A stretch of 64,000 nt of DNA from Panorpa germanica (Eukaryota > Arthropoda > Insecta > Mecoptera > Panorpidae). Below the pieces are notes generated by a model, which was not told the DNA's origin, did not search any database, and saw only the letters and a list, made by a program, of their open reading frames with translations. Below, piece by piece: positions 32,801 through 43,860 of this stretch; the stretch's first letter is position 1; each line of letters starts with the position of its first letter. Both the position numbers and the translations under genes were made by a program. Location of the stretch: assembly GCA_963678705.1 (NCBI GenBank), contig OY783209.1:14012001-14076000 (forward strand), written 5' to 3'.

Positions 32801-35800
32801 TATAAAATTCAAACATTGCTGTTGGGAATTATTAAAAATATTAGAATAGTTTTAAGTTTAGGTTAGCAATGAGATGTAATTACGTGATTTAACATTGAAA
32901 GAATGTAAAATCTAACGACACACACATTAAATAAACAAAAAAAATTATATCTTAATATAATGGATACTGACACAAAAAATCAGATACCGACCCCAGTATC
33001 GTACAACGTCCTATTGCACCGTGTATTATTGGTTTTTATAAGAGGATAATTAGATATAAGAGGATTAGTGAGGATAGATCAAATATAAACGGTAATTTTG
33101 TTATTCTGTTAACCCCGCAGACCTCAGCTAGATGATGTAGAGTGAAGTTGATTTTTGTGAGGAGTGGAGGAAATGGCTTGGTTCGCGGGTTTTTACCAAT
33201 AAGCGCCTAAACTCTTAGAAATTTTTAGTCGATTGACGGCACAGTTTGGAAACAGTACACTGTCTCAGAACAATGTGTTTTGTAAGACAACTTTAGGGTG
33301 GGCGAGAACGTGTCGAATACGAAGGTCATGATCAATGCCAAAGGGCAAGCCTTACAGACGTTCAAGAGCGTACTGAACGTGATCGCCGGTAAACTGTTGA
33401 AGAAATCTCATCAGAAGTGGGAATCAGCTATGAGTGTCTTCAATCCGTTATTACTGGTCATCCTGGGTTCAGAAAAATGAGTGTCCGATGGATTCCGAGA
33501 AAACGGCATTTATTTCGAAAGAATGAGCTAGGAAACCCTCGAGCACATTCCTTGTAGTCCAGACTTATCCCCTTGTGACTATTTTTTGTTCGCACCCTTA
33601 AAGGATCATTTGGAGGAAAATGATTCGCAAGTAATAAAGATTTCGAGCAGCACGTGCGCAACTGACTCAGAACACGCCTTCAATCTTTTTATGAGAGAAG
33701 GGTATTGAAGCTTCCAAATAATTGGTAAAAGTGTTTGGGGTTTGCAGGAGGTTATGTAGAGAAGAACTAAAGTTTTCACTTGTGCATAATAATAATCAAT
33801 AAATGTCTAAAAACTACTATTACTATTGCATTTAATACTTGGATATACAAGAGCAAGTTAAGGAAAAAGGTGATTAGAAGAAGTGTAGAAAAAAGTGGTG
33901 GGACCGAGATTGTATAGAAAGGAGAAAAGAGCCCAGGAGAAAACTAAAGAAGTGAAAGAGAGATTCAAACAAGGAAGAATTCAGGAAGAAACAGAAGGTA
34001 TATAAGGAAAAGCTAAAGAACAATATTTGGAAAAGAGAAGACTTCCCAGATAGCTGGAGAGAAGGAGTGGTATGCCCAATACATAAAAAGGGAAACAGAC
34101 AAGAGGTCAAGACCTATAAGGGAATAACATTATTAAACACTGGATTTAATCATACTGGAGCTGTGAAACATCTAGCAAGAAAGAAAATCATTACCATCAC
34201 TAAATGTGAATGTGTTGAAGAGGAGGCAGATGCTGACCACATTCTGTGGCAATGTAGAAATACAACAAAGCAATAAATGGAATTCAAAGTGCGATGCTGT
34301 AAACATCGAAGACGCTTCCTCTTAACACCGCCTTTTTGATTGCGAAACCGAAATTTATAACAGCAGTGGCTATGAATAGATCATTCTTGTTGTCGGGATA
34401 TAAAGGTAAAAAAATAATTATAGCCTAAGAAGCCTGAGAAATCATAAACAAAGGATATACGCAGGGATTGTACGAGAGATATTGGAAGAAGTAAGACAAA
34501 CAAGGCAATAGCGGAAATACAAGCGGGGTTTATAAAGGGTATAGGGACGATAGCTACCTGAAAGAGCTGACAGAAGAAGACTTCCAGCACTGTTTCGAAC
34601 AATGGAAAATTCGCATGTAGCGTTGTAGGGACAGAGGAGGGGTGTATATTGAGGGTGATAATAAGTAAATATGTATGAAATCGGGTTGGATAAATGCACG
34701 CCAAGGTATATGGTAATGTAAGAAGTGGAAAGGGATAAAATAAGAATTGAAGCAGTGCCCCTCCGTGCAGTAAGATTTGTAGAAAAATTGGACAAAGCAG
34801 ATTGTGAGATCTGTGGAAATGGAGGAACGAAGAAGAGGAAAGAGTACTATGAATTGTACAGCAGGAAAAAATATAGAAGAAGAAAGATGTATGGAATACA
34901 TTAATTATTGTCTTACCCGAGTATTTTTTACGAAACATGTTTTCACTAGTTGCAGAAAGGATTTGGCCGATTCTGGAGTGCACACAAAATGCACAGCTTT
35001 TATTTGAAGTCCAAATGCTTGCTGCAAAAATGAATATGAATATGAATTTATTTGATATTTTTATTGAATTTTAATGTATAAACAAATAAAATGGTAATTT
35101 TAAGAACCAGAATAATTGAAGGGACAAACCCTAGAGCATATTTATATGGAGAGTGAGTAGCCTATATCTTCTATAGATTAAAAGTGTATCCAAAATGTGT
35201 GCGAGAGAGAAAGGTATATGTTCTTATTTGTTCTCTATGCGCATGCGTCGAAAGTGACTAGATATAATAAATATTATTATTTTATTAACATATAATTAAT
35301 ATTAAATATGTAAAGAAATATATTTCTTTAGTTGGTACAAAACTCGTCTGCCGGTAAAACAGTGACCGTTCAGTGAAAACATATACTCATGAACGCCATA
35401 GATTTTGCTGTTGGGATAACGGCCAACACAGTTAATATTTGGAGTGGACAGGACTCACGTTTTTAGTTATATTTATATACAGTTTATTTTTATTTATACA
35501 TATCTACATCAATATAATGTCATATTTAACAACTGTCACGTATTATATCTAGACAGTTCTGACTTGACAACTGTCACTTTCGACGCATGCGCATAGAGAA
35601 CAAATTGGAACATATACCTTTCTCTCTCGCACACATTTTGCACACACTTTCACACTTACACGCATTCTCTCAGGCTCTCAGGCTATAAGGGTCAAACCCG
35701 TTTTTTTTTTAATTTTAATTATATACATATACATAAACAGCATAGGCAACACAGTACCTCTGTAGCATAGACAGCTATACCAATATACTTTATAATAAAT

Positions 35801-38800
35801 CTTTCAAAATGTTCTTGCTTCATTTGAGTACCATCTACAATGAAAATGATATCTCTGGTATAATCAAAGCGCAGGCCCATATCAAGCTCCATGAAGAATA
35901 GTTTGTATAAGGCGACCACATCGAACGTGTCGGCATCTTCTTTGAATTCGGCACAGAAATACCGTTCTCCAGACTTGGACAATGGATACTGAATGGAATA
36001 CGAGCTGCGAATTTAATTATTTTGTTGCATTAAAGATTAAACATGTAATTATTTTCATGTTATCGAAAGTTTTAGGTGTGAAGTTAGCGTGTAGCTGAAG
36101 TGTTATGTACACTTTACGTTAATTAAATTTTTCATCAATTTAGTGACTGAATCTATATTATTATAATGAATGTTATGAGCTACTGTGGTTCAAAAAGTAG
36201 AAAAAGGATGTCAGTTGAACGAAAGATTCAAAAGTTAAATATGAGCAAACAGTAGAAGAAAAACAAAACATATTACATGTATGTGCGAAAATAAGAATAG
36301 AGCTGACACTCGGGTTATAGGTGTTTTACATTTAATAGGTTCTCTCAGGTGTATCGAAATATTAAATAACGATATACTAGAATTTTGTTTTTATCTATAA
36401 GTACATAAAATAAAATATCAATATAATATTGATTAGCTCTAGAAAAATAGGTATATCTTTAAGCTAATATTTAGTATTTAACTTATCCATCAAGACGAGA
36501 AGAGTTGAGCACGTCTAATTTAAAATAAGACTTTAAAAAAGTAATATATATAAGAATAAAAAGGATAATAAGACTAAAAAAAAACTTTTTTCAAATGGAT
36601 TTTTAAAATGTATAAAAACAAAGCAAAAAATTTAAACAATGTAAATTGTTTAACTTACAATCCATTCAAGGTTTCTGTCAATTTGGGTTGTTGTGGATCC
36701 CTGCTGGTAAATAGTTCTGGTACGGAAATCTTCAAGAAGAAGTAGTTAATCAAACAGTTCTTGGTTTTATCGAAGTTACCTTCTTGCCGAATAAATAAGA
36801 TTTCCACATGTTTCCAATCTGTAAAATAAAAATACTAAATAAAATAAAAGAAAGGGGAAGTGGGTGTAGGTGTTAAGGTTTCAACTTTTTTTAAAATTAT
36901 TTATATTAATGTACAATATATTAAGTTTCTTAACATAAATGCCGAAGTAACGCTGTCGAGTTTTATTTCTTCGACATAGTTACCTGCAGAAACTTATCAA
37001 CTAATGAAATCATTTTGGTTTTTTGATTTCAAATAATCCAGTGATGAGTTATAAGTGGCACCGCAATGTTGCTTTTTTGTGACTTCTACGGAAATTCGCT
37101 GTCAATGCCTCATTTCTTGATATTTATTTGTGAAAATTTCATAAAATATTCTTTATACAGGTCGTTTGGTAGCAAGGTGCAGATCCTTATGGGGATGATA
37201 GTTGACACCATTTAGAACATTTTGAGCCATACATGTCTTAGCCGAAGTCTTCTTATTTATTTTTTACAGCTACTTTTATGTTATTTTTATAAAAACACAC
37301 TTTCTGACATTTAAATGCCAACAGTGACCCAATTTAAGTTGGTGTGTTAATTGATTAATTTTTTGGGGTTTGTCAGATGTGTACCTAATATAATAAACCA
37401 AGTTGCGTTATTGCGTTATTGCAAGTGGTTGCGTTATTTAAAAAAAATACTAGACGTTTTTGAAGTTGTAAAAACTTTTAAAATTAAAAAAAACTGTGCA
37501 GTTTATTGGTAACATATCAGCTTAAATGATACCTTAAAAGAAAGACCAATGACCGAACATGTTTTTATAAAGGTTTGTACAATCAAGGCTATTTTATTTA
37601 TATTTTTAAATGCCATAAACTGCACAGATTCTTTTTAATTTTAAAAGTTTTTAAACTTCAAAACCGTCTAGTATTTTTTTAAATAACGGAAATGCTTGAA
37701 ACTTGGTTTGTTAGATTAGGTACACATCTGACAAACGCCAAAAAATAAAACAATTAACACACCAACTTAAACTAGGCCACTGTTGGCATTTAACTCTCAG
37801 AAATTGTGTTTACATAAAAATAGCTGTAAAAAATAAATAAGAAGACTTCGGTTAAGATATGTATGGCTCAAAATGTTCTAAATGGTGTCAACTATCATCC
37901 CCTTAAGGCTTTGCACCTTGCTACCAAACACCCTTTATAATAATAATATAAGAATTATTATTATTTTATCATGTAGTAATTATAGAAATAATTATATATT
38001 AACTGTGTCGTCAAAAAACATTATCGAAAATATGCTTTTTTTATCGGTTTAACCTTACAAGACCTTACTGCTCTAGCTACAATCAAAAAAAAAGTACTAC
38101 TTGTCTCAGACTTGCTGCATTCAGCGTATTTACCGGATTCACAGTCTTGTCATTTGCAACGCTGTTCATGCATATGGCGGTGCGTACATATCCGACGCAA
38201 TGGAACTGTATAGAAGAAGTAGACTTTCCAATCCCGTTGCAAATCGATACATTAGCCTTTCAAAATTGAAGAAATAAAATTGTTTCCATAACCTCAGAAA
38301 ATAAGTTGACCTTACATATCAAACTAGTTAAAGCACTGACAAGACCATTCAAAAAAAAACACTTGCCGAAAAGACTTTCCCCAGCTTCCCTTCTCTTCTA
38401 CATTTGATCAATAAATCCAATGAGTTTAATACGAACCAAGCGAACCTTTGAGCGCCCACTTTAAGTCAACGTTAAATTCTAATTGCAAAATGTAAATAAC
38501 ATTAACATTCAAAAGCACACTAATATTATATAATATAATTTAGCATTACAATTGCTTTTTATATTTTATTTTCAAACCTGAAATTGAACTTAACGTAAAA
38601 GAAATAATAATAAAATTAATTCTTGAAACAATTTTTACTTAAAGATGTTTAGTAATATGTAAAACACTATCACATGAATTTAAAGGTTATTTAACATAAA
38701 AGGACTACCTTTTACACACAAAAATTTAGGTTAGGTAATAGGAATTGTTTCTTGTTTCACCGGAAAAATGTTAAGTGTAACAATAGAGTAAAAAATTGTT

Positions 38801-39780
38801 GTGAAATTTCACATGAAACTTGAAAAAGCCTCTATTCAAAGTTATAATTGGTATATAAGTGGCAATGAATGTTTGTCACGTGCACGAGTTTTTAAATGGT
38901 TTAAATGCCGAGAAAACATTCAAAATAGTCCCTTCCACGTCAAAGACGCATGACAATATCGAAAAAATCGGTAACCTGATTCGATCTGACCGTCGGTTAA
39001 GTATTCGTGCGATTGTTGACACTATAGGAATTTATAAAGAATCCGTACGGCAAATATTACATAACAATTTTAACATGCAAAAAGTGTGTTCCAAAATGAT
39101 GTCTAAAATTCTCACGTTTGAATAACGAAAAGCTCGTTTCTAGCCAATTACAGCATCCCAAACCAACCGTTGTATTCACCGGATCTTGCGCCGTGCGACT
39201 TCTATCTGGATCATAAGGTGAAATCTCCATTGAAAGGAACAAGATTTCAGTCTGTTGAAGCTGAGAAAAAGAAAGCATAACGCGTCCTGCAAGAGCTGAC
39301 AGCACTGTTTCGAACAATGGAAGATTCGCATGGAACAGATAGGAACGTAGGGATAGAGGAGGGGTGTATATTGAAGGTGATAATAAGTAAATATGTATGA
39401 AATAAAAATAAATTTTTTTACAGCATCAGTCTCGATATTAAATAGTCACACCCCGTATTGACAGATTACATAAAAAAATATCTATGCTGTTTCACATTTC
39501 GATAAATATTGAAACATAAAGCTTAGTTTAAATGTCTTGTGTTTTGGTTTACCATTGATTTTAGATTAAAAATATATTACAAAAAAAACATGCGAAGTTA
39601 ATTGATTTGTGATTACTTGCCAGGTTTAGAGAATGCCACGAACGGCTGATTGTTAATCCATTCCAAAATCTGCTGGACGCCATCTCGAACATTCTTCTCC
39701 GATAATTTATATTTCTGTAGAACCTGACTTCTTAAGTCATCGCTGAGTTCAACTAAATCACTAATTGTTGGAGGATTCAT
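29766..39780 (-). CDS. CRAL-TRIO domain protein (alpha-tocopherol transfer protein-like), multi-exon
   Basis: Five exons join in phase: 39780-39621, 36818-36659, 36004-35758, [expected exon not found], 30011-29909, 29839-29766. About 250 aa are visible of an expected 285-300. Start ATG at 39778-39780 (MNPPTISDLVELSDDLRSQV); the CRAL-TRIO N-lobe WINNQPFV and WKHVEILFIRQEGNFDKTKN; the lipid-binding lobe DTFDVVALYKLFFMELD and YTRDIIFIVDGTQM; then FVIHDNLASLHRSVEPELL and a C-terminus WRPWFLEEDKKYSVV. The family carries hydrophobic ligands (tocopherol, retinoids, phosphoinositides) in the cytosol. Intron 1 has a GC donor. A segment of about 35-40 aa after VYATE, normally starting with the xPxRxK(G/A)hHhhN strand, was not recognised between 30012 and 35757, an interval packed with transposons. 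The gene is either missing that exon or has it in a form I could not see. Confidence 0.82.
29909..30011 (-). CDS. CRAL-TRIO gene, penultimate exon
   Basis: 103 nt between GATATTTCAG and GTAAGAAC. Encodes FVIHDNLASLHRSVEPELL and TKKLGGKQDDVDQVQ; HDNLASLH fits the conserved H-x-x-x-xSL-x region and the KLGG fits the usual EYGG turn. Enters in phase 0, matching the phase-0 end of exon 3. Confidence 0.8.
30494..31441. mobile_element. Miniature Academ-like element carrying a captured gene fragment
   Basis: Inverted arms 30494-30881 and 31118-31441 share TCCGGT tips, AACAAAAAATGCCGGAGAG, the CTCTCCACCAATATTTG block, GAAAACGGTAAGTTTTATCA and GTGAGGTAGTGTACTCGGCG. The left arm has about 60 extra bases. 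The 240-bp core holds a fragment of the same CXC-type gene as in 4764-6419, so it is an internally deleted derivative of a related autonomous element. It lies between exons 3 and 4 of the CRAL-TRIO gene. Confidence 0.8.
30885..31060 (-). pseudogene. Fragment of the CXC-type transposon gene
   Basis: Minus-strand translation gives QHLYRVYYQVQTWLGNQLNP followed by EDWGWKLID and, after a frame change, LLNTLFCNCKK. It aligns by eye with QHCYRAYYQLQTWLGNEL, TDWGWK and LLKTICCSC of the gene at 4764-6419, showing kinship while the terminal repeats differ. Confidence 0.75.
31470..31775 (+). repeat. ACTAGCTG-type dispersed repeat, copy 1
   Basis: Starts ACTAGCTGTCCCGGCCACGC and ends ACGTGACACGTAATTTATAT followed by ATATTAAGA. 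The same 300-bp sequence is at 48839-49175. The 3' part (AAAATCGGTTAAGTAGTTTA, GGAGTCCATCGCGGAG) is the kind of degenerate coding tail found in many insect retroelement ends. At 48839 an empty site in a duplicated block proves mobility. Confidence 0.7.
31780..32820 (+). pseudogene. Non-LTR retrotransposon C-terminal relic
   Basis: Plus strand: LERIQERYIKWIPGLDRCTT, then KRGKIRIKTGGRAVKYEEKM, followed by a lysine/arginine/glutamate-rich region (32028-32540) ending IARFRLGNEEKGNRYW and CRVWGMEDETLEHIKFDC, a zinc-knuckle-like end in which one of the usual Cys is Trp. Purine-rich 3' sequence continues to about 32820. Related pieces occur at 34690-34900 and 43300-43860. Confidence 0.7.
33120..33790 (+). 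pseudogene. mariner-type transposase relic, internally deleted
   Basis: Plus strand, mixed frames: TVEEISSEVGISYECLQSV and GFRKMSVRWIPR (N-terminal DNA-binding part) jump to LEHIPCSPDLSPCDYFLFAP and LKDHLEEND (C-terminal part around the third catalytic Asp). The middle with the first two Asp is absent. Old copy. Confidence 0.65.
33840..34910 (+). pseudogene. Chopped LINE fragments with an embedded mariner tail
   Basis: 33860-34290 gives KREDFPDSWREGVVCPIHKK and TYKGITLLNTG (RT block 1-2) and a terminal CECVEEEADADHILWQC knuckle. Near 34500-34540 an AEIQAGF word is followed by GTI-like sequence. 34555-34680 matches the end of the mariner relic at 39290-39400 (CACTGTTTCGAACAATGGAA, then GAGGAGGGGTGTATATTGA). 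34690-34900 gives DKIRIEAVPLRAVRFVEK and ADCEICGNGGTKKRKEYY. Several LINE insertions broken by a mariner insertion. Confidence 0.6.
35150..35690. mobile_element. TIR element with GTGTGCGAGAGAGAAAG arms
   Basis: About 100-bp inverted arms (35185-35265 and 35565-35660): TGTGTGCGAGAGAGAAAGGT, TTGTTCTCTATGCGCATGCG and TCGAAAGTGAC. The core carries a short open minus-strand stretch of unknown nature. The right arm and core sequence recur at about 51070-51250. Located just downstream of CRAL-TRIO exon 3. Confidence 0.7.
35758..36004 (-). CDS. CRAL-TRIO gene, exon 3
   Basis: 247 nt between TTCGCAG and a GTACTG donor (35752-35757). Encodes the core of the lipid-binding lobe: SGERYFCAEF, DTFDVVALYKLFF, YTRDIIFIVDGTQM, ending IAVYATE in phase 0. 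Confidence 0.88.
36005..36658. other. CRAL-TRIO intron 2
   Basis: 654 bp between exon 3 and exon 2, AT-rich, no repeat or ORF recognised. Confidence 0.6.
36659..36818 (-). CDS. CRAL-TRIO gene, exon 2
   Basis: 160 nt between TTTTATTTTACAG and GTAAGTT. Encodes DWKHVEILFIRQEGNFDKTK, then NYFFLKISVPELFTSRDPQ. Enters in phase 1 and leaves in phase 2. Confidence 0.87.
37158..37932. mobile_element. Long foldback MITE in CRAL-TRIO intron 1
   Basis: Two arms of about 300 bp are inverted copies: GTTTGGTAGCAAGGTGCA at both tips, then GGGGATGATAGTTGACACCA, AGAAGTCTTC/GAAGACTTC, CCAACAGTG and GTTGGTGTGTTAATTG. CTTTATA precedes the left tip (37151-37157) and follows the right tip (37933-37939), a candidate 7-8-bp target duplication; with CAGG-type ends this suggests hAT. 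No coding capacity. Confidence 0.75.
38650..39440 (+). pseudogene. mariner-type transposase relic in CRAL-TRIO intron 1
   Basis: Plus strand: IEKIGNLIRSDRRLSIRAIV, DTIGIYKESVRQILHNNFNM and CSKMMSKILT (N-terminal DNA-binding part, 38859-39120), then directly YSPDLAPCDFYL and KSPLKGTRFQSVE (C-terminal part, 39170-39270), so the central catalytic segment is deleted. The 3' end resembles 34555-34680. Confidence 0.7.
39621..39780 (-). CDS. CRAL-TRIO gene, exon 1
   Basis: 160 nt, 53 codons plus one base. It ends ...AFSKP followed by CCTG and a GCAAGT donor at 39615-39620, so intron 1 is of the GC-AG class; using the alternative GT four bases later breaks the frame with exon 2. Confidence 0.85.
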
Positions 39781-39789
39781 TGTTTCTTT

Positions 39790-40252
39790 GTTTCACACCT
39801 GATTATAAAATGAAACCATTAGAAATTGAATTGAAATAAATCCTCTTCGGTTTAGAAGACTACTAGATGTTTCTCTCACTCAGGATCAGGCTAACTTTTT
39901 TGTGCATCTGTCCAAAGTACACGCGTTTTGCAACGAGATTACCACAAACATTCATTTAAAATTATTTTACGTAAATTATACTGAACTTAAACCTAACAGA
40001 AAATTTAAAATAGTTGGTGAATCCTTTGTTGACTACAGTCATGAATACTAAAAGTATATATCATATATAAGATACTATAAATAAACTTGAGAAACTAGAC
40101 CAAATAAATAAAAATCTCATTTGGAAACTAAATAACTTCTGATTGAAAGTAGCAATACATAGTAGGTGTATATAGATAAATTTATAAATTACATATAGTT
40201 TTAAATAAGAAAGGTTATCCTCTAACATAACATATTTTCTGCCGTTAATTAA
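39790..40252. promoter_or_regulatory. Upstream region of the CRAL-TRIO gene; no motif recognised
   Basis: About 460 bp between the start codon (39780) and the TTAA-flanked element. AT-rich; no clear core promoter element or other gene. Confidence 0.3.
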
Positions 40253-40946
40253 GGGGGTTCTCCCCGCGTGACGGCCTGTTTTTTAAGCATTTTTTGAGGA
40301 TCTTTTTTGGCGTCCAATGAACTTTCAGATTATTATCAGTTATTTATTACTATTTCAAAATAATGTAAATCAAATTTCATATAAAAGTTTTCATTAGAAC
40401 ATATGCTGTACCACTCCTGCCTCAAAAAAGGGGCGCTAACTTCCTCCACGATTTCGGCTTATTAGAAAGAAAGAAAAGAACGGCGTTTTTATTTATAAAT
40501 CCAAATGCATGGAATGAACTAGAATCATTTGAAAATATTTAAAATTGGGTTTATGGTAGATTTCTAAAAAAAAAGTTTCAAATTTCGTGACTTTTTTTCA
40601 CTTTTTCGTTTCGAAATAATTAGAAATACCCGGAATTTTTGGAAGATTTCCGTTCTAAGTGAATCGGTCAAACCGTTCTTGAGATATGATGGAGGAAACT
40701 TTGAAAAACACAGTTCTCGGAAAAACGCTATTATAGTTCCTACCACTCAACTACGCGCTCCGAACATCTGCTTCTTCTAACTGCTGTGTCTTTATAACGA
40801 CTTTGAATTTTAAAAAATCACTTAACCAGCATATTCTACAAATGTTAAGGAATAAATTTATGCAAGTGTAGCCCGTAAAGTATTAATAAAAAAAAAATTA
40901 TACAAAAAAAAACGATTTTTTGAATTTATCACACAGGAGAACCCCC
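40253..40946. mobile_element. TTAA-flanked TIR element, 694 bp
   Basis: Tips GGGGGTTCTCC and its reverse complement GGAGAACCCCC, flanked on both sides by TTAA (40249-40252, 40947-40950). A TTAA duplication is typical of piggyBac and Kolobok superfamilies. No transposase; non-autonomous. Confidence 0.75.
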
Positions 40947-40950
40947 TTAA

Positions 40951-42260
40951 ACTGTTTATGTAAGAATATATAATGTTACATATTAAACTAATGTATTAAA
41001 TTTGACTACAAGTATTTAACAAAATTATGTTAAATTTGATAAATAATAACATCAATAATACATGAATATAAGGGTACAAGAGTAATTTATCCCAAATTGA
41101 GGATCCTTGCTCTATAGTTAGTTTTCAGTACCAGTGTATTGTTTAAATCAGACCTGTCTATTAAAAAAGATCTTGTACCTACCTTAAAAGAATATATGAA
41201 GATGTTCACTGAAATTAAAAATTAAACAAAAATGCTGTACATACGCGAATGAGCATATTAAAATAGAGAGGTGAAATTTAAATGTGGAGAACTTTATCTT
41301 ACCATAAATATGCATTCGACTAAATTTGATAATTTTGTTATCATTTTAATTTTTATCATTATGTCACAGTTGGCATATTAGTCACATAACATACGCATTC
41401 AGTTTCAAGGTCATGTTAAGACGATTTAATGCTCTAATCACACACAAAATAATCGTAGCCTCAGTGGCCGGTTCAACGATTTCTATTTATTAACTTTGTC
41501 GGTACTCTGAACCCAATATTATCTTAAGATTGTCTTGCTGTTCTTGTATGCAGCGATATGCTGGTACACATCCTGAAAGCAAAACAGTCTGAGAGCCCCC
41601 CCCCCCCCTTCTAGAGTTGCCTCGTTGTCGATGTGACAGAGAATGATACTTGTCCGTTTAAAGTATAACAGCAAGACAACACGGATCTTTCTCGACTTTA
41701 AATAAAGATAAAAGGCAACATGTCTGACTTAAGAACTGTCGTTGAAATCTAAACTGGTAATCTAAAAAAGGTAAAAACATACAAAACTTTTTAAGTTTCT
41801 CTACGACGAAAGCAAAAATCTATTGTTTGCCAACAAAGTTTCTAATCTCTTCATTCTCTTCATTTTTTTCGCATTATTTTCTTTTACATTCTGTGTAACT
41901 ATTATTAAACAATATTATAAAGTTTAAGAGCTGACAATATATGCAGACTGCGAACAGGTTAAGAAACCTTAATATAGTTCATTGTAAAGACGGCGTCTTA
42001 TACTTAAAAGAGGTTATAAGAGCGGTATAAATCTATAACCCAGAAATCATTTTGAAGTCACATTGACATCATATTGAAGATGCGTCATGATTTTTTTGTC
42101 ATGAAAGAGTTCATTTATAGTTCAGTTTCTCACATTTTTTCATATAAAATGTCTACTTTATCGGCTACAAATGGCAAAATTACTCCACCTGTCAGAGTAC
42201 AAATGAACATAAAGTTGATGCGAACTATAATTGAAGTAAAATAGTGATGGAAACCTCACT
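40951..42260. other. No gene seen
   Basis: AT-rich unique-looking DNA. A run of 13 C sits at about 41598-41610. No ORF or inverted repeat worth naming. Confidence 0.35.
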
Positions 42261-42608
42261 AAATAGGACACTTCACCAAATTGTTTACTGGGAATACGAT
42301 AATGAATTTTATCTTATTCGTTTCTATATACATTATAGAAAAATAAATGAGTCAGTGCTTTTTAGTTATATCGGCAGTTTATACTCCACAACTTATTTTA
42401 AGTATAAGTCGCCGCCGAACTTTCGTAATTTGAACTATAATAATAAATTTAATAATATAAAAACACTATAGGAATATATACTAAGATCCCAGATCGCCAG
42501 AACTACGTCATTTTAGCAAAGCTTAAATATTAAAAATAAATAGTATAATATGTAGTTAAGAACGTAAAGGTATTTGCTGTTATATAATCCATCTTTTTCT
42601 TGAAACAC

Positions 42609-43165
42609 TTCCCAGTAAACATTTAGTGAAATAGAATGGCTAGGTGAAGTTCGAGTCACTCGTACATTTCAATTCTAACCTTTTTACAAGTTCGAGCAAC
42701 AACACAGAAACCAATTTTAGTTCAAATTTATTCCCTACCTGTCAAGGTTTTGTGAAATAAAATCTGATATCTGTATTATAAGCAAGTTCGTTAATAGTTC
42801 TAAAGTGGTACACAAAAGTCGCTTTTAGTTCAAATTGATTCCCTACCTGTCACAGATTTTGTGTTAGCTGTCAGAATTTTTTTCATAATAATATTTTATC
42901 TTTTTCCAACATCATTCATTAAATAGCAGTTGTTTCTTTCACACTTGGATATATTTTTTTTAGTTCATTTTCATTCCTTTTATTCCAAAGTGAGGAACCA
43001 ATCTGCTAAGTGAGAAAGAAATGAGATGTGGTTAGACAAGTAAAATATATTTTTCACCGTTACTCTTGTATGCTTGTATAGTATTTCGTTCAGTGCAGTA
43101 TGTTTAAAGTATATGCTATCCTTTTTCAACAAATATTTCTTTAATGGTAATAGACAGACGGATTA
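42609..43165. mobile_element. Partial copy of the CCCAGTAAAC family
   Basis: Begins CCCAGTAAACATTTAGTGAA and shares with 9216-9590 the words GAAGTTCGAGTCACTCGTAC, TTCCAACATCATTCATTAA, AAGTAAAATATATTTTTCAC and GGTAATAGACAGACG. The right end is absent. It contains an internal duplication of about 50 bp (CAAATT(T/G)ATTCCCTACCTGTCA twice). A lone family tip is at 42262-42292. Confidence 0.6.
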
Positions 43166-43299
43166 AGTTATATTTATTTAAAGAGATTTAGAGTGAGAAA
43201 AAAATTTTTGTTATAAGAAAAGGCGATTTTGGTATAAAAAAAAAGCGCCGCGCTTATATATTATTAGTATATATACATATATTACTTTTACTATTAAGT

Positions 43300-43860
43300 T
43301 TTCTTGTCAGGAAAAAGTAATGAGCGAGAAGAATACTGTGCAGTTATTAAAGGGAGGCAGTGAAGAAAAGAGGTGGATGGCGGAAATAGAGAAAAAGAAC
43401 GAAAGACATTACAATAAATGATAATCTCGTTATCTGGTTTTCATAGGGAACATGAAGAGACAGGGTCAAGAGAAGAAGAAGCAGAAAGCACTTTTGGAAG
43501 TAGTACAAGTCTAGAATAATTTTTAGTTTTAAGTTTGAATGTATATAGGAATCGTTCTCCTCGTTTCCCAATCAAAGTCTGGCAATCCTTCTCATGTTTT
43601 TGTTTTTTTTTTCTCTAAAATAATGTGGTATCTCTCTCTCACAAATCCTTTTACATCTTGTGTTGTAATTGCTCTTCTCTATTTTTTCCATTCTTTCCTA
43701 TTGCTGTATCTCCTTGTCCCTTATCCTTAGCCCATCTTCCACACTTGCGCCTCCTTCTCTTCTTCTTTCTGCCTCCTCGATCGCCATTTCATTCCTTTCT
43801 CTTTTTCGGGCCTCCCCCTCTACACCCCCCCCTCCCCAATTTCAAAATATCATATTTTCT
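43300..43860. pseudogene. Rearranged LINE C-terminal relic, two pieces in opposite orientation
   Basis: 43300-43440 (plus) matches 32425-32570 (SEKNTVQLLKGGSEEKRWMA region). 43640-43860 is the minus-strand version of the upstream part (32040-32240). The 5' part now lies beyond the 3' part and inverted, unlike simple twin-priming. Confidence 0.6.

Noticed and set aside
31951..32816. Several minus-strand ORFs rich in Leu/Ser/Phe with membrane-like look
   Set aside because: They are the antisense of a purine-rich LINE C-terminal region; hydrophobicity comes from the complement of Lys/Glu/Arg codons.
34381..34983. 200-codon minus-strand ORF
   Set aside because: Antisense of chopped LINE and mariner pieces; no start context, domain or splice signal.
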